DNA of 27,073 nucleotides from CAYJRR01 sp964372275 [NCBI: uncultured bacterium] (GTDB taxonomy: Bacteria; CAYJRR01): assembly GCA_964372275.1 (NCBI GenBank), contig CAYJRR010000028.1, forward strand, positions 12,575-39,647, read 5' to 3'. The notes under the pieces are model-generated. The model did no database searches. It saw nothing but the letters and a program-made list of their open reading frames with translations, and had not been told where the DNA came from. This document shows, piece after piece, positions 8,057-16,223 of the stretch. The translations under genes were made by a program, and so were the position numbers. How positions within the stretch are numbered: position 1 is the first letter of the stretch; the number at the start of each line of letters is the position of its first letter.

Positions 8057-8869
8057 CTAGTTCTTCGCGTAGAGCCGCTCCAGCAGCTCCTTCTCCACCG
8101 CCCGGAACTCGGGGGCCGCCTTGAGCGATGCGCTCCGCTCCTGGAACGTCGGCACGCCGATCCTCGCCAGGACCCGCGTCGGACGCGGCGCCAGCACGTA
8201 GCAGGCGTCGCCGACGTAGACCGCTTCGCTCACGTCGTGCGTGACCAGCACGATGGTGTTGTCCTCGGTCTTGGCGATCTCCAGCAGCATCGACTGCATC
8301 TCCCAGCGCGTCTGCGGGTCGAGCGCGCCGAACGGTTCGTCCATCAGCACCAGCCGAGGCCGGTTGATCAGCGTGCGGGCGATCGCCACCCGCTGCTTCA
8401 TCCCCCCGGATAGGCTCTTCGGATACTGCTCGGCGAACTCGAACAGACCCACCAGCTTCAAATAACGATCGACCCGCTGCCGCCGCTCCTCGGGTGGAAC
8501 GCCGGCGAGCTTCAAGCCGTACTCGACGTTCTGCCGGACCGTCAGCCAGCCGAACGAGGTGTACTGCTGGAAGACCATCCCCCGATCGCGACCGACGCCG
8601 TCGACCTCGACCCCGCCCACCTTGACGCTCCCCTTCGTCGGGCGGAGGAGACCAGCGATGCACTTCAGGATCGTCGACTTGCCGCAACCGGACGGACCGA
8701 GCAGGACGACGATCTCGCCGATCCCGGGCTTGTCGGGGATCGTCAACTCGAGCCCGCGGACCGCGTCGATCGCCGAGCCGTCGCGGCCGACGTACGTGAC
8801 GTCGAGGCTCTCGATCGAGAGCTTGGGGGTGCCCGATGCCGCGGGTGCCTTGGCCGGCGCCGCCGTCAC
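8057..8869 (-). CDS. ABC transporter ATP-binding protein (nitrate/sulfonate/taurine type)
   Basis: This 270-aa cytoplasmic ATPase should energise the permease encoded directly upstream. All core motifs are intact: Walker A Gly-Pro-Ser-Gly-Cys-Gly-Lys-Ser (58-65), Q-loop Gln101, signature Leu-Ser-Gly-Gly-Met (153-157), Walker B Leu-Val-Leu-Met-Asp-Glu-Pro (173-179), D-loop Ala-Leu-Asp and switch His211. The closest family is the NrtD/SsuB/TauB group, as the gene order with a single permease and an NrtA/SsuA-like binding domain also indicates. The GTG start at 8869 overlaps the permease stop (GTGA) and follows a GGGAGG. A Pro/Ala-rich 15-residue N-terminal extension precedes the domain. The transported ligand is not evident. 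Confidence 0.92.
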   Translation of the reverse strand: MTAAPAKAPAASGTPKLSIESLDVTYVGRDGSAIDAVRGLELTIPDKPGIGEIVVLLGPSGCGKSTILKCIAGLLRPTKGSVKVGGVEVDGVGRDRGMVFQQYTSFGWLTVRQNVEYGLKLAGVPPEERRQRVDRYLKLVGLFEFAEQYPKSLSGGMKQRVAIARTLINRPRLVLMDEPFGALDPQTRWEMQSMLLEIAKTEDNTIVLVTHDVSEAVYVGDACYVLAPRPTRVLARIGVPTFQERSASLKAAPEFRAVEKELLERLYAKN

Positions 8870-9663
8870 GCCGCCTCCCGCCAACGGAACAGGAGCCGCG
8901 AGGCCGACTTGATCACGAAGTCGGTGGCCAGGCCGATCCCGCCGATCACGATCAAGCCGGCGAAGCTCCAGGACGGCTTGTGGTGGGTACGCGCCAGCTC
9001 GACCATGTAACCGAGTCCGTGCTCGGCGTTCACCGCCTCCGCCAGGATGACGTAGGTCCAGGCGATGGCGTTCATCACCCGGAAGCTGTCGAAGATCTCC
9101 GGCAGGGCGGCCGGGATCAGGACGCTGACGATTACCTGCCGGCGGCCGGCCCCCAGGGTCAGCGCCGTCTGCACCAGCTCCTCCGGGACGGCGCGGATCG
9201 CGGACACCACGACCGGGAGCAGGTAGACGAACGTTCCGAGGAACAGGAACGCGATCTTCTCCCGCTCGAAGATCCCGAACCACAGGATCAGCAGCGGGAT
9301 GAAGGCGGAGATCGGCATGTAGCGTAAGGGAGCCACGATCGGGTTGAAAAACGCCTCCACGGGCGTGAAGGCCCCCATCAGGATCCCCAGCGGGAACGCG
9401 ACCGCCGACGCCAACCCGAAGGCGATCAAGATCCGTCGCGTGGAGACCCAGACGGCGTAGAGCAGATCGTGCTCGTAGACGAGCTGGAGGATCCCGCGCA
9501 GCGTGTCGAGCGGCGTCGGCAGGAACTCCTTCGGCGTGATCCCCCCGAACGACAGCACGCACCAGGCGGCGAGCACGAGCGCCGGCGAGAGGATCGTCAG
9601 CCAGGTGCGCGTCGTGCGGGAGAGCGGTCCGCGGATCGCGAGTGCGTCGTCCGGCCGGGCCAT
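8866..9663 (-). CDS. ABC transporter permease (nitrate/sulfonate/taurine type)
   Basis: The product is a 265-aa inner-membrane protein of the BPD_transp_1/SsuC family with about six transmembrane segments. Its cytoplasmic EAA loop (Thr-Leu-Gly-Ala-Gly-Arg-Arg-Gln followed by Leu-Pro-Glu-Ile-Phe) docks the ATPase. The length is typical for the family. ATG 9663 shares its A with the stop of the substrate-binding gene, and the stop overlaps the ATPase start, so translation is tightly coupled. The N-terminal Phe-Leu-Pro-Thr-Pro-Leu motif after the first membrane helix is typical of SsuC/TauC/NrtB permeases. A single gene implies a homodimer. Confidence 0.9.
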   Translation of the reverse strand: MARPDDALAIRGPLSRTTRTWLTILSPALVLAAWCVLSFGGITPKEFLPTPLDTLRGILQLVYEHDLLYAVWVSTRRILIAFGLASAVAFPLGILMGAFTPVEAFFNPIVAPLRYMPISAFIPLLILWFGIFEREKIAFLFLGTFVYLLPVVVSAIRAVPEELVQTALTLGAGRRQVIVSVLIPAALPEIFDSFRVMNAIAWTYVILAEAVNAEHGLGYMVELARTHHKPSWSFAGLIVIGGIGLATDFVIKSASRLLFRWREAA

Positions 9664-11309
9664 CAGTTCGTCGCCAGGACCACCCGGATGTCGGTGCGGC
9701 GATTCATTTGCCGCCCGGCCTCGGTTTCGTTGGAGGCGATCGGCTTCGATTCGCCGTAGCCGGTCGTCTGGTACCGGCTCGGCTGGATCTGCGGGAACTC
9801 CTTCTGCAGGTAGCGCGTCACCGCGAGCGCCCGCTTCTGGGAGAGGGTCAGGTTCACCTCCGCCGATCCGACGGCGTCGGTGTTCCCCTCCACGCGGAGG
9901 TAGGTGTTCCCGAAAGAGACCATCAACTCGCCGAGCGAATCGAGGACGAAGAACGAGCCGTCCATGATGCGGTCGGAGCCCGGCGTGAAGTGGATCTGGA
10001 TCTGCTTGTTGAGGATCGCGCGGTCCTTCAGGCTCGGCGCCTTCGACGCCATCGCCGGCTCGACCACCTTCTGCCCCGGGAAGTGCGGCGCGAGGCTTCG
10101 CAGGAAGCGGGTGTCGACCCAGTCGGACGCCGTCACCGGCCGGGTGACGAGCCCCTTCTTCCGCCAAATGACGAACGCGGTGTCGAACAGCGTCTCGTAG
10201 TGCGGCTTGGCGCCGGTGAGGCCGTAGAAGACGGCGTTGTCGGCGAAGGGGGTGAGCTTCAAGCCCGAGAGCATCCCGCTCACCGTCTCCTCGTCGAGCT
10301 TGAGCGCGTCGCCGACGATCTTGTTCGAGCCGGCCGGGTCTTCGCGCATCCGCTCGATCCCGTTGAGCCACCCGAGGACGAAGGCCTGGACGGTCTCCGG
10401 CGCCCGCTCGATCAAGTCGTTGCGCGCGACGAGCGTGTCGGCGATGACGTTGGTCGCCGCCGCGGTCGAGACCAGCACGTGCGCCTCCTGCCCCCTGGCC
10501 TCGACCGCCGCCGAGAGGTCGGGCTCCCAGGTGACCGCCGCGTCGACCTGCTTGGCCTTGAACATCGCCGCCGCCGCCGGCGCGTCGAGACTGAAGACCA
10601 CCTTGCTCTCGATCTCCTTGCGATCCGCCGGCGACAGCCCCGACTGCGAGAGCAGGTAGAGGAGCAGGAAGTGCGAGGGGGTGAACTGGGTGCAGGCGAT
10701 CCGCTTCCCCTTCAGGTCCTCGACCGACTGGATCGACGAGAGCGAAACGATCCCGTCGCCGCCGCGCGACCAGTCCTGGAGGAGGATCGACTTTCCGCCG
10801 ACCGAGGTCTCGGAGAGGACCGACGCCTCGCGCGCCCAGTTGTCGACGGTGTTCCACATCACGTCGACGTCCCCCTTCTGGAACGCCGCCAGCTTCGCCG
10901 CCGGATCCTCCAACAGCACGAACTTCACCTCGATCCCGAGCTCCTTCTTGTAGAGCGAGGCTGCGCCCGGATCCATCCCGCGGTTGTAGACGATCCCCGG
11001 CGCGTGCCCGGCCCAGGTGTTGATCCCCACCACCAGCGGCCGGGTGAGCTTGCCCTTTGCCACCTCGGCGGCGGTGACGCCGCCGGCCCCCGCCTTGCGG
11101 TCGGGATCGGGGGGCGCTTCCGCCAGCCGGGAGAAGTCGCTCTTGTCGAGCGCGTCCGCTCCGGCGGCGGCGCCCGCCGACGGCGCCCCGGCCGGCTTGC
11201 CGGTGGCCCACGAACGGATCTTGTCGCCGTGGTGGCGGTAGGCGGCGAAGCCGACGACGGCGAGGACGACGACGGTGAGGAAGAACTTGGCGAACGGTGT
11301 CAGTTTCAT
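9663..11309 (-). CDS. ABC substrate-binding protein fused to OmpA peptidoglycan-binding domain
   Basis: The product is 548 aa. Residues 8-23 form a hydrophobic N-terminal anchor with no obvious cleavage site, followed by an Ala/Gly/Pro-rich linker to about 85. Residues about 90-400 are a periplasmic binding domain of the NrtA/SsuA/NMT1-like class, with Val-Val-Gly-Ile-Asn-Thr-Trp-Ala at the start, Gly-Asp-Val-Asp-Val-Met-Trp, and Val-Asp-Ala-Ala-Val-Thr-Trp-Glu-Pro. Residues about 428-548 are an OmpA-like domain with Ile-His-Phe-Thr-Pro-Gly, Val-Glu-Gly-Asn-Thr-Asp, Leu-Ser-Gln-Lys-Arg-Ala and the final Asn-Arg-Arg-Thr-Asp. The protein would span from inner membrane to cell wall and hold the solute-binding domain in place. 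Its gene precedes the permease and follows the PspA-like gene by 10 bp. The ligand is unknown. Confidence 0.9.
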   Translation of the reverse strand: MKLTPFAKFFLTVVVLAVVGFAAYRHHGDKIRSWATGKPAGAPSAGAAAGADALDKSDFSRLAEAPPDPDRKAGAGGVTAAEVAKGKLTRPLVVGINTWAGHAPGIVYNRGMDPGAASLYKKELGIEVKFVLLEDPAAKLAAFQKGDVDVMWNTVDNWAREASVLSETSVGGKSILLQDWSRGGDGIVSLSSIQSVEDLKGKRIACTQFTPSHFLLLYLLSQSGLSPADRKEIESKVVFSLDAPAAAAMFKAKQVDAAVTWEPDLSAAVEARGQEAHVLVSTAAATNVIADTLVARNDLIERAPETVQAFVLGWLNGIERMREDPAGSNKIVGDALKLDEETVSGMLSGLKLTPFADNAVFYGLTGAKPHYETLFDTAFVIWRKKGLVTRPVTASDWVDTRFLRSLAPHFPGQKVVEPAMASKAPSLKDRAILNKQIQIHFTPGSDRIMDGSFFVLDSLGELMVSFGNTYLRVEGNTDAVGSAEVNLTLSQKRALAVTRYLQKEFPQIQPSRYQTTGYGESKPIASNETEAGRQMNRRTDIRVVLATN

Positions 11310-11319
11310 CGTGATCGAC

Positions 11320-12027
11320 TCACATGCTCTTGGTGGTCGACTTCTGCTGGGCGCGGGCCGCCTTCAACTTCTCCCACTCGTCGTTGGCGGTGACGCTGCC
11401 GGCGCTCTGGCGCAGCTTCGCCAGCCGCTGGTCGAGGTCGGAGTCCTTGAGCTCCTGTCCCAGATTCGCCTCGGCGACGGTGTTCTTGATGTGGGTCCGG
11501 ACGTTGTCGAGCGCCTTCACTTCGGCGTCGACCGACAGTCCGTCGAGCTGCTCCTGGATCTTGAGCCGTGCCTGGGCGCTGGCCATCTTCGCCAGCATCC
11601 GGTCCTTCTCGTCCTTGAGCTTGGTGATCTCGGTCTGCACCGACATCAGGCCGGCCTTGGCGTCCTCGGCGTCCTTCTGCGCCTGGCCGAGCTCCTTCTC
11701 CAGCTCGGCGACGTCGGTCGCGAGCGCCGTCTTCTTCTGGATCAGCACCACGCCGAGGTCCTTCTGATCGGTGGAGATCGCGACCTCGAGGTCCCGGTCG
11801 ACCTGGGCGAGCTCGGCGCGCGACTTCTCCAACCGCGCGGTGATCTCCTCGCGCCGGCGGATGATGGCGGCGGTCGCCTTCTTCAGCTGGGAGTACTTCA
11901 TCACCATCGAATTGATGGCGTTCTCGTAGGCGATCTCCGGATGGTTCCGCTCGACGTCGGAGATCCAGAGGCTCCAGAACCCCTTCCACAGATTCGAAAG
12001 ACGCGCGAAGAATCCGCCTTCGGCCAC
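11320..12027 (-). CDS. PspA/IM30-like membrane-associated coiled-coil protein
   Basis: The product is 235 aa, starting at GTG 12027, chosen because GGGAGG lies 5 nt upstream; the frame stays open further upstream without a credible start. An amphipathic Phe/Trp-rich N-terminal helix ([13 protein letters not shown], 6-18) precedes a helix with Asn-Pro-Glu-like text (His-Pro-Glu-Ile-Ala-Tyr-Glu-Asn-Ala, 29-37). A long coiled coil covers about 45-160, and shorter helices follow. This is the layout of PspA/Vipp1 (bacterial ESCRT-III) proteins, which bind stressed inner membrane and assemble into rods or rings. The C-terminus ends in a Lys/Ser/Thr-rich tail. It is the first gene of the operon. Assignment to PspA rather than another coiled-coil family is probable, not certain. 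Confidence 0.7.
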   Translation of the reverse strand: MAEGGFFARLSNLWKGFWSLWISDVERNHPEIAYENAINSMVMKYSQLKKATAAIIRRREEITARLEKSRAELAQVDRDLEVAISTDQKDLGVVLIQKKTALATDVAELEKELGQAQKDAEDAKAGLMSVQTEITKLKDEKDRMLAKMASAQARLKIQEQLDGLSVDAEVKALDNVRTHIKNTVAEANLGQELKDSDLDQRLAKLRQSAGSVTANDEWEKLKAARAQQKSTTKSM

Positions 12028-12299
12028 GTGGTCCTCCCTTGAAGTCGGGCGTGATCGCCCGCAAGTCGGAGGAAATGATATGGGGAAAGCGGGGTTAGAC
12101 ACCAAATTTCCGCGCGGGCGCCCCACCGCGAGCCGCCGGAGACGGGACCGGCGGTGTCGGCACGATGGGGCGGGGCGCGAGCGTCTCCTCCGGCTACGCG
12201 TCAACCCGGCGCGGGTTCGCCCAAAGCGTCGTGTTTCCCGCGATTTGGCGATGGCACGAGCCGTGTAGTTTTCCCCGCGATTCCAACACGGGGGAGACG
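12028..12299 (-). promoter_or_regulatory. divergent intergenic region with weak operon promoter
   Basis: This 272-bp gap separates the six-gene operon from the + strand envelope gene. On the minus strand TATCAT (12080-12075) is preceded after 19 nt by a poor -35, TTGGTG (12105-12100), giving a ~48-nt leader before GTG 12027. On the plus strand TAGTTT (12265-12270) is a possible -10 for the gene at 12300, embedded in an inverted repeat CCGTGT/ACACGG (12261-12266 and 12286-12291) that ends at the Shine-Dalgarno sequence. I see no coding potential in the gap. Confidence 0.3.
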
Positions 12300-12878
12300 A
12301 TGAAATCGGTCTTGAGCCTATCGATCCTGATCGCGTTCACCGGCGCGACGCTCCGCCCGGCCCATGCCGACGAGGAGCTCGTCCCGGACTGCGAGCCGGG
12401 AGTCGTCGAGCGATTTCCCGGCGCCTGCCGGAATGCCGACCTGCCGGGGATGTCCGACGAGCAGCTTCGCGTGGAGCGGGACCGCCTCGCGGCGTCGGTG
12501 CCCCGGGAGCGCCGGGAATCGCGGCGGCAGCACCGGATCGGCTCGGCGAAGCTGGTCGGTGGAATCGCGGTCACCTTCGTCGGGTCCGTCCTCACCGGTT
12601 CGCTCGTCGGAACGCCCGCGTGGCCGATCGGCGCCGCCGTGGCGGTGTTCGGGTTCGGCATGGCGGTGCAGGGCGAGGGGAACGCGCGACGCGCGATCGA
12701 GCTCGGCCGGAAAGCGGACGACGACGCGGGCCGGTGGGGGAAGATCGAGGAGCTGTTGGCGCAGCGCTCCGTCGATCGGACGGGCTCCGACGTCGGTCGC
12801 GGCGCCGCCACCATCGGCGCGGCCGCACCCGCCGGCTCGCCCGGCGCGGGGCAGCAGGGCGGCGGCCACGCGCGATAG
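12300..12878 (+). CDS. small exported/membrane protein, unknown function
   Basis: The product is 192 aa from ATG 12300, which follows GGGGAG by 3 nt. The N-terminus is a signal peptide (Met-Lys-Ser-Val, a Leu/Ile/Ala-rich core, then His-Ala-Asp near residue 22). Two cysteines follow in the early mature part (Asp-Cys-Glu and Ala-Cys-Arg). A Gly/Val/Ala-rich hydrophobic stretch around residues 80-120 probably forms a membrane hairpin. The remainder is charged helix with a Gly/Ala/Pro-rich tail. I recognise no family. It is transcribed away from the PspA/ABC operon and is convergent with typA, which ends 6 bp away. Confidence 0.65.
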   Translation: MKSVLSLSILIAFTGATLRPAHADEELVPDCEPGVVERFPGACRNADLPGMSDEQLRVERDRLAASVPRERRESRRQHRIGSAKLVGGIAVTFVGSVLTGSLVGTPAWPIGAAVAVFGFGMAVQGEGNARRAIELGRKADDDAGRWGKIEELLAQRSVDRTGSDVGRGAATIGAAAPAGSPGAGQQGGGHAR

Positions 12879-12884
12879 GCCCCG

Positions 12885-14699
12885 CTATGCGCGGTCCGGC
12901 TTCGGCCGGCGGTTCTTCTCCAGGACCACCTTCCGCAGGCGGATCGACTGTGGAGTCACCTCGATCAGCTCGTCCGGATTGATCCACTCGATCGCCTTCT
13001 CCAGCGTGAGCGGGATCGGGGGCACGAGCTTCACCAGGTCGTCGGAGCCGCTGGCGCGCATGTTGGTCAGCTTCTTCTCGCGGGTGACGTCGAAGTCGAG
13101 GTCGTGGATGCGGCTGTTCTCTCCGACGATCATCCCCTCGTAGACCTGGATCCCGGGACCGACGAACAGCGCGGCGCGCTCCTGGATGGCGTTGATGGCG
13201 TACGGCGTCGACACCCCGGCGCGGTCGGCGACCAGCGCCCCGACGTCGCGCCGCTGCATCGGACCGAACCACGGCTCGTAGCCGTCGAGGATCGCGGTGG
13301 CGAGCCCGGTGCCGCGCGTCAGCGTGAGGAAGCGGTTGCGGAAGCCGATCAGCCCGCGGCTGGGCACCCGGAACTCGAGCCGCTGACGGCTCCCCTGGTC
13401 GGTCATCTTCACCATCTTCCCCTTGCGGGGCCCCAGGAATTCGGCGACCAATCCGACGAACTCGGTCGGCACGTCGACCACGAGCAGCTCGACCGGCTCC
13501 ATCCGCTTCCCGTCGATCTCCTTGGTGACGATCTCTGGGGTTCCCGCCGCGACCTCGTACCCTTCCCGCCGCATCATCTCGATCAGCACGGCGAGCTGCA
13601 GCTCGCCCCGCCCGAAGACGGTGAAGGCGGCCGGGTCGTCGGTCGGCTGCACCCGGATGGCGACGTTCTTCATCGTCTCCTTCTTGAGACGGTCGCCCAG
13701 GTTGCGGCTGGTGACGTACTTGCCTTCGCGACCGGCGAAGGGGGAGTTGTTGACGCGGAAGAGCATCTTCAGCGTCGGCTCCTCGACCTTGATCCGCGGC
13801 AGCGCCTTCGGGTCCCCCTCGTCGGCGATGGTGTCGCCGATGTCGACGTTGGGGATCCCGGAGATCGCCACGATGTCGCCGGCACCGGCCTTCGACACCT
13901 CGGCGCGGGTGAAGCCGGCGAACTGCCAGATCCCGCCGACCTTCGCCCGGATCTGCGCCTCCTCCTTCATCAACGTGACGTAGCCCAGCGCTTCGATCGA
14001 CCCCTCGACGATCCGCCCGATCGCCAGCCTCCCGACGTAGTCGTCGTGGTCGATGTGGTTGACCGTCATCTGCAGGGGCGCTTCGAGATCGCCCGAGGGT
14101 GGCGGCACCCGCGCCAGGATCGTCTCGAACAGGGGCCGAAGGTCGGCCGACTCCTGGTCGAGCGCCAGCGTGGCGATCTTCTTCCGCGCGTTGGTGTAGA
14201 CGATCGGGAAGTCGATCTGCTCCTCGGTCGCCCCCAGGTCGATGAACAGGTCGTAGGTCTCGTTGATCACCTCTTGCACCCGGGCGTCCGCGCGGTCGAT
14301 CTTGTTGACCACCAGCACCACCGGGAGCGAGAGCCCCAACGCCTTCCGCAGCACGAAGCGCGTCTGCGGGAGCGGACCTTCGGCGGCGTCGACGAGCAGC
14401 AGCGCGCCGTCGACCATGTTGAGGATCCGCTCCACCTCCCCGCCGAAGTCGGCGTGCCCCGGCGTGTCGAGGATGTTGATCTTCACGCCCCCGTACCGCA
14501 CGGCGGTGTTCTTCGCCATGATGGTGATGCCGCGCTCCCGCTCGAGGTCGAGCTGGTCCATGGCGCGCTCGGGCAACGCCTCGTTCGCGCGGAAGATGTT
14601 CCCCTGTCGCAGCATCCCGTCGACGAGCGTCGTCTTGCCGTGGTCGACGTGCGCGATGATCGCGACGTTTCGCAGGTGGGGGAACGTCTGGCGGGCCAT
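12885..14699 (-). CDS. typA: translational GTPase TypA/BipA
   Basis: This 604-aa ribosome-associated GTPase of the EF-G-like translational family has the usual length. The G domain shows Ala-His-Val-Asp-His-Gly-Lys-Thr (16-23), Arg-Gly-Ile-Thr-Ile (56-60, switch I), Asp-Thr-Pro-Gly-His (78-82) and Asn-Lys-Ile-Asp (132-135). The TypA-specific C-terminal half includes Gly-Arg-Gly-Glu-Leu-Gln-Leu and Pro-Ser-Arg-Gly-Leu-Ile-Gly. TypA binds 70S ribosomes and supports 50S assembly and stress or low-temperature growth in other bacteria. The ATG at 14699 has no Shine-Dalgarno but a TAGGAT 11 nt upstream. It lies 72 bp downstream of the HTTM gene on the same strand. Confidence 0.97.
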   Translation of the reverse strand: MARQTFPHLRNVAIIAHVDHGKTTLVDGMLRQGNIFRANEALPERAMDQLDLERERGITIMAKNTAVRYGGVKINILDTPGHADFGGEVERILNMVDGALLLVDAAEGPLPQTRFVLRKALGLSLPVVLVVNKIDRADARVQEVINETYDLFIDLGATEEQIDFPIVYTNARKKIATLALDQESADLRPLFETILARVPPPSGDLEAPLQMTVNHIDHDDYVGRLAIGRIVEGSIEALGYVTLMKEEAQIRAKVGGIWQFAGFTRAEVSKAGAGDIVAISGIPNVDIGDTIADEGDPKALPRIKVEEPTLKMLFRVNNSPFAGREGKYVTSRNLGDRLKKETMKNVAIRVQPTDDPAAFTVFGRGELQLAVLIEMMRREGYEVAAGTPEIVTKEIDGKRMEPVELLVVDVPTEFVGLVAEFLGPRKGKMVKMTDQGSRQRLEFRVPSRGLIGFRNRFLTLTRGTGLATAILDGYEPWFGPMQRRDVGALVADRAGVSTPYAINAIQERAALFVGPGIQVYEGMIVGENSRIHDLDFDVTREKKLTNMRASGSDDLVKLVPPIPLTLEKAIEWINPDELIEVTPQSIRLRKVVLEKNRRPKPDRA

Positions 14700-14710
14700 G
14701 AGGGCGCGGA

Positions 14711-14716
14711 ATCCTA
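14711..14716 (-). promoter_or_regulatory. TAGGAT -10-like box of typA
   Basis: TAGGAT on the minus strand ends 11 nt before the typA ATG, and the short interval carries no Shine-Dalgarno. The hexamer equals the -10 of the leucine dehydrogenase promoter, and the bases after it (CCGCGCCC-like) are also similar. No good -35 is visible. A near-leaderless transcript is inferred. Confidence 0.4.
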
Positions 14717-14771
14717 GCGGAGAGGCGGGCGGCGCGGAAGCGTCGTCTCGCCATCCGCGATCGGCTTCGGG

Positions 14772-16199
14772 TCACCAGATGCAGGCGTCGGCGGCGCCCT
14801 CTCCGAGGGGCTGGAAGAGGGTGAGCTTTCGCGCCAGCCACGGCGAGCGCGGCACCGCGTCCCGGCCGGCGACGAAGTGGCCGCTCTCTCCGTTCCGGCG
14901 GTACTCGACCTGTCCGGCCTCGGCTCGCGCGCAGAGCCGTGAGAACTCGAGGAAGGTGAGCTCCACCCCCTCCACGGCGTACGGCGCCAACGCGTCGATC
15001 GTGGTGGAGACCACCTGCACCCGATCGCGGAGGAGTCCCAGCAGGTCGGCGCTACGCGGGACGAGCCAGTGGTTCGACCGGTCCGCGTCCAGGTCGAGGT
15101 TCGAGTACATCGAGAAGGCCGTCCTCGTCTTCAGGCCGAGGTAGGGGCTCGAGCCGTTGAGGAACGCGAGCAGGACGAGGAGGATCGACGCCCGGCCGAT
15201 CCGGAACGCGTGGTCCACCGGCCGCAGGCGCCGCTCGAACAGGCACCGCGCGCTCACCGCGATCACGGCCGATGCGTAGGCGAGCCATACCAGCTGGCGG
15301 GCATACCCCAACACCGGAATCGACGGGAGGCGCGCCATCGCCACCAGGTCGACCGGCATCACGACCGCCGCGATCCCGAGGAAGGCCGCGGCGAGGGCCC
15401 GCGAAAACCGCTCCGTGCGCCTCGCGGCGTCTCCCGCCCCGCCGAGACTCCGTTCGACCGCGTCGAGCGGCAGGAACAGGACCAGCCCGCAGGTCATCGC
15501 CGAGGAGAAGTCGAGAAAGTGCTTGAGGAAGTTCAGCGAGAGCCCGAAGTGGAACAGAAGCCCCAGGAAGACGCCGAAGGTGCGCGTCCGCCGGCCGAGG
15601 AGCAGCGGCACGAGCCCGCCTTCGATCACGATCGCTCCCGCGATCGCGGCGGGGAAGAGGCGGTCGGGAAAGTAGGCGATGTCGCCGGCGAAGTCGGACG
15701 CGCAGCTGGTCGTGGGATCGGTGAACGTCCCGTTGAGCTTGGCGAACGCGGCGAAGGCGTAGATCACGAGGACGAGCCAGCGACCGGTGGCGAAGGTCTC
15801 CCGCACCGTCGCGTCCCAGCCTCGTCGCGCCCGCGTCGCGTACGCGACGAGGAGGGCGAGCGCGACGAGCGTGATCGTCAGCCGGTGGTTGGGGACCTCG
15901 GGAAGCTCGTAGGCGGTGTTCACGACGACGAGGGCGGCGACGGTTAACAGGCGGCCGGGCGCGTCCGGCCTGCGGAGTGACATCCATGCGGCGGCCGCCA
16001 ACAGGGTCTGCAGCACGGCGCTGACGGGCGCCTGCACGAACGCGGCCGCCCAGTATTGGCTCGAGGTCAGGGAGAAGAGGACCGAGGCGGGGAGACAGAT
16101 CGCGAGGAGCCGGCGCGCCAGAAGGTCGGTCGTGCCCGGGCTCGCGCCTTGGCTCGTGCGTTGGCCCGCGCCGGGGCTCGCGCTTTCGCCTTCCGCCAC
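14772..16199 (-). CDS. HTTM-type (vitamin K-dependent gamma-carboxylase-like) membrane protein
   Basis: The product is 475 aa from GTG 16199; longer frames would run into the divergent gene. It has about ten to twelve hydrophobic segments up to residue ~360 and a soluble C-terminal ~110 residues. The text Ala-Lys-Leu-Asn-Gly-Thr-Phe, Phe-His-Phe-Gly-Leu-Ser-Leu-Asn and Phe-Ser-Met-Tyr-Ser-Asn-Leu is typical of bacterial HTTM proteins, which share the membrane fold of vitamin K-dependent gamma-glutamyl carboxylase. The bacterial members' substrates are mostly unknown, so no reaction is assigned. It has a Ser/Pro/Gly-rich N-terminal tail. It is divergent from the gene at 16224 with only 24 bp between start codons, and a TAGGAT lies 11 nt before its start. 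Confidence 0.8.
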   Translation of the reverse strand: MAEGESASPGAGQRTSQGASPGTTDLLARRLLAICLPASVLFSLTSSQYWAAAFVQAPVSAVLQTLLAAAAWMSLRRPDAPGRLLTVAALVVVNTAYELPEVPNHRLTITLVALALLVAYATRARRGWDATVRETFATGRWLVLVIYAFAAFAKLNGTFTDPTTSCASDFAGDIAYFPDRLFPAAIAGAIVIEGGLVPLLLGRRTRTFGVFLGLLFHFGLSLNFLKHFLDFSSAMTCGLVLFLPLDAVERSLGGAGDAARRTERFSRALAAAFLGIAAVVMPVDLVAMARLPSIPVLGYARQLVWLAYASAVIAVSARCLFERRLRPVDHAFRIGRASILLVLLAFLNGSSPYLGLKTRTAFSMYSNLDLDADRSNHWLVPRSADLLGLLRDRVQVVSTTIDALAPYAVEGVELTFLEFSRLCARAEAGQVEYRRNGESGHFVAGRDAVPRSPWLARKLTLFQPLGEGAADACIW

Positions 16200-16223
16200 G
16201 CGGGCAGAGTATCCTACCGGCCG
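16200..16223. promoter_or_regulatory. putative bidirectional promoter with symmetric -10
   Basis: Only 24 bp separate the divergent start codons at 16199 (-) and 16224 (+). The centre, TATCCTA at 16210-16216, reads TATCCT on the plus strand (8 nt before ATG) and TAGGAT on the minus strand (11 nt before GTG). Each fits TANNNT, so one 7-bp element could set transcription both ways with practically no 5' leader. There is no room for Shine-Dalgarno sequences, and no -35 is evident on either side. Confidence 0.5.

Noticed and set aside
5424-8687. Reading the AAA+ gene as a 1087-aa protein
   Set aside because: The upstream part is an out-of-frame copy of the coiled-coil and ABC ATPase genes. A GGAGG-preceded ATG at 7268 with an ATGA overlap gives a clean start.
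8057-11309. Assigning nitrate, sulfonate or taurine as the transported substrate
   Set aside because: The ABC components resemble that family, but no assimilation enzyme is nearby and the binding protein is an unusual OmpA fusion, so a ligand cannot be named.
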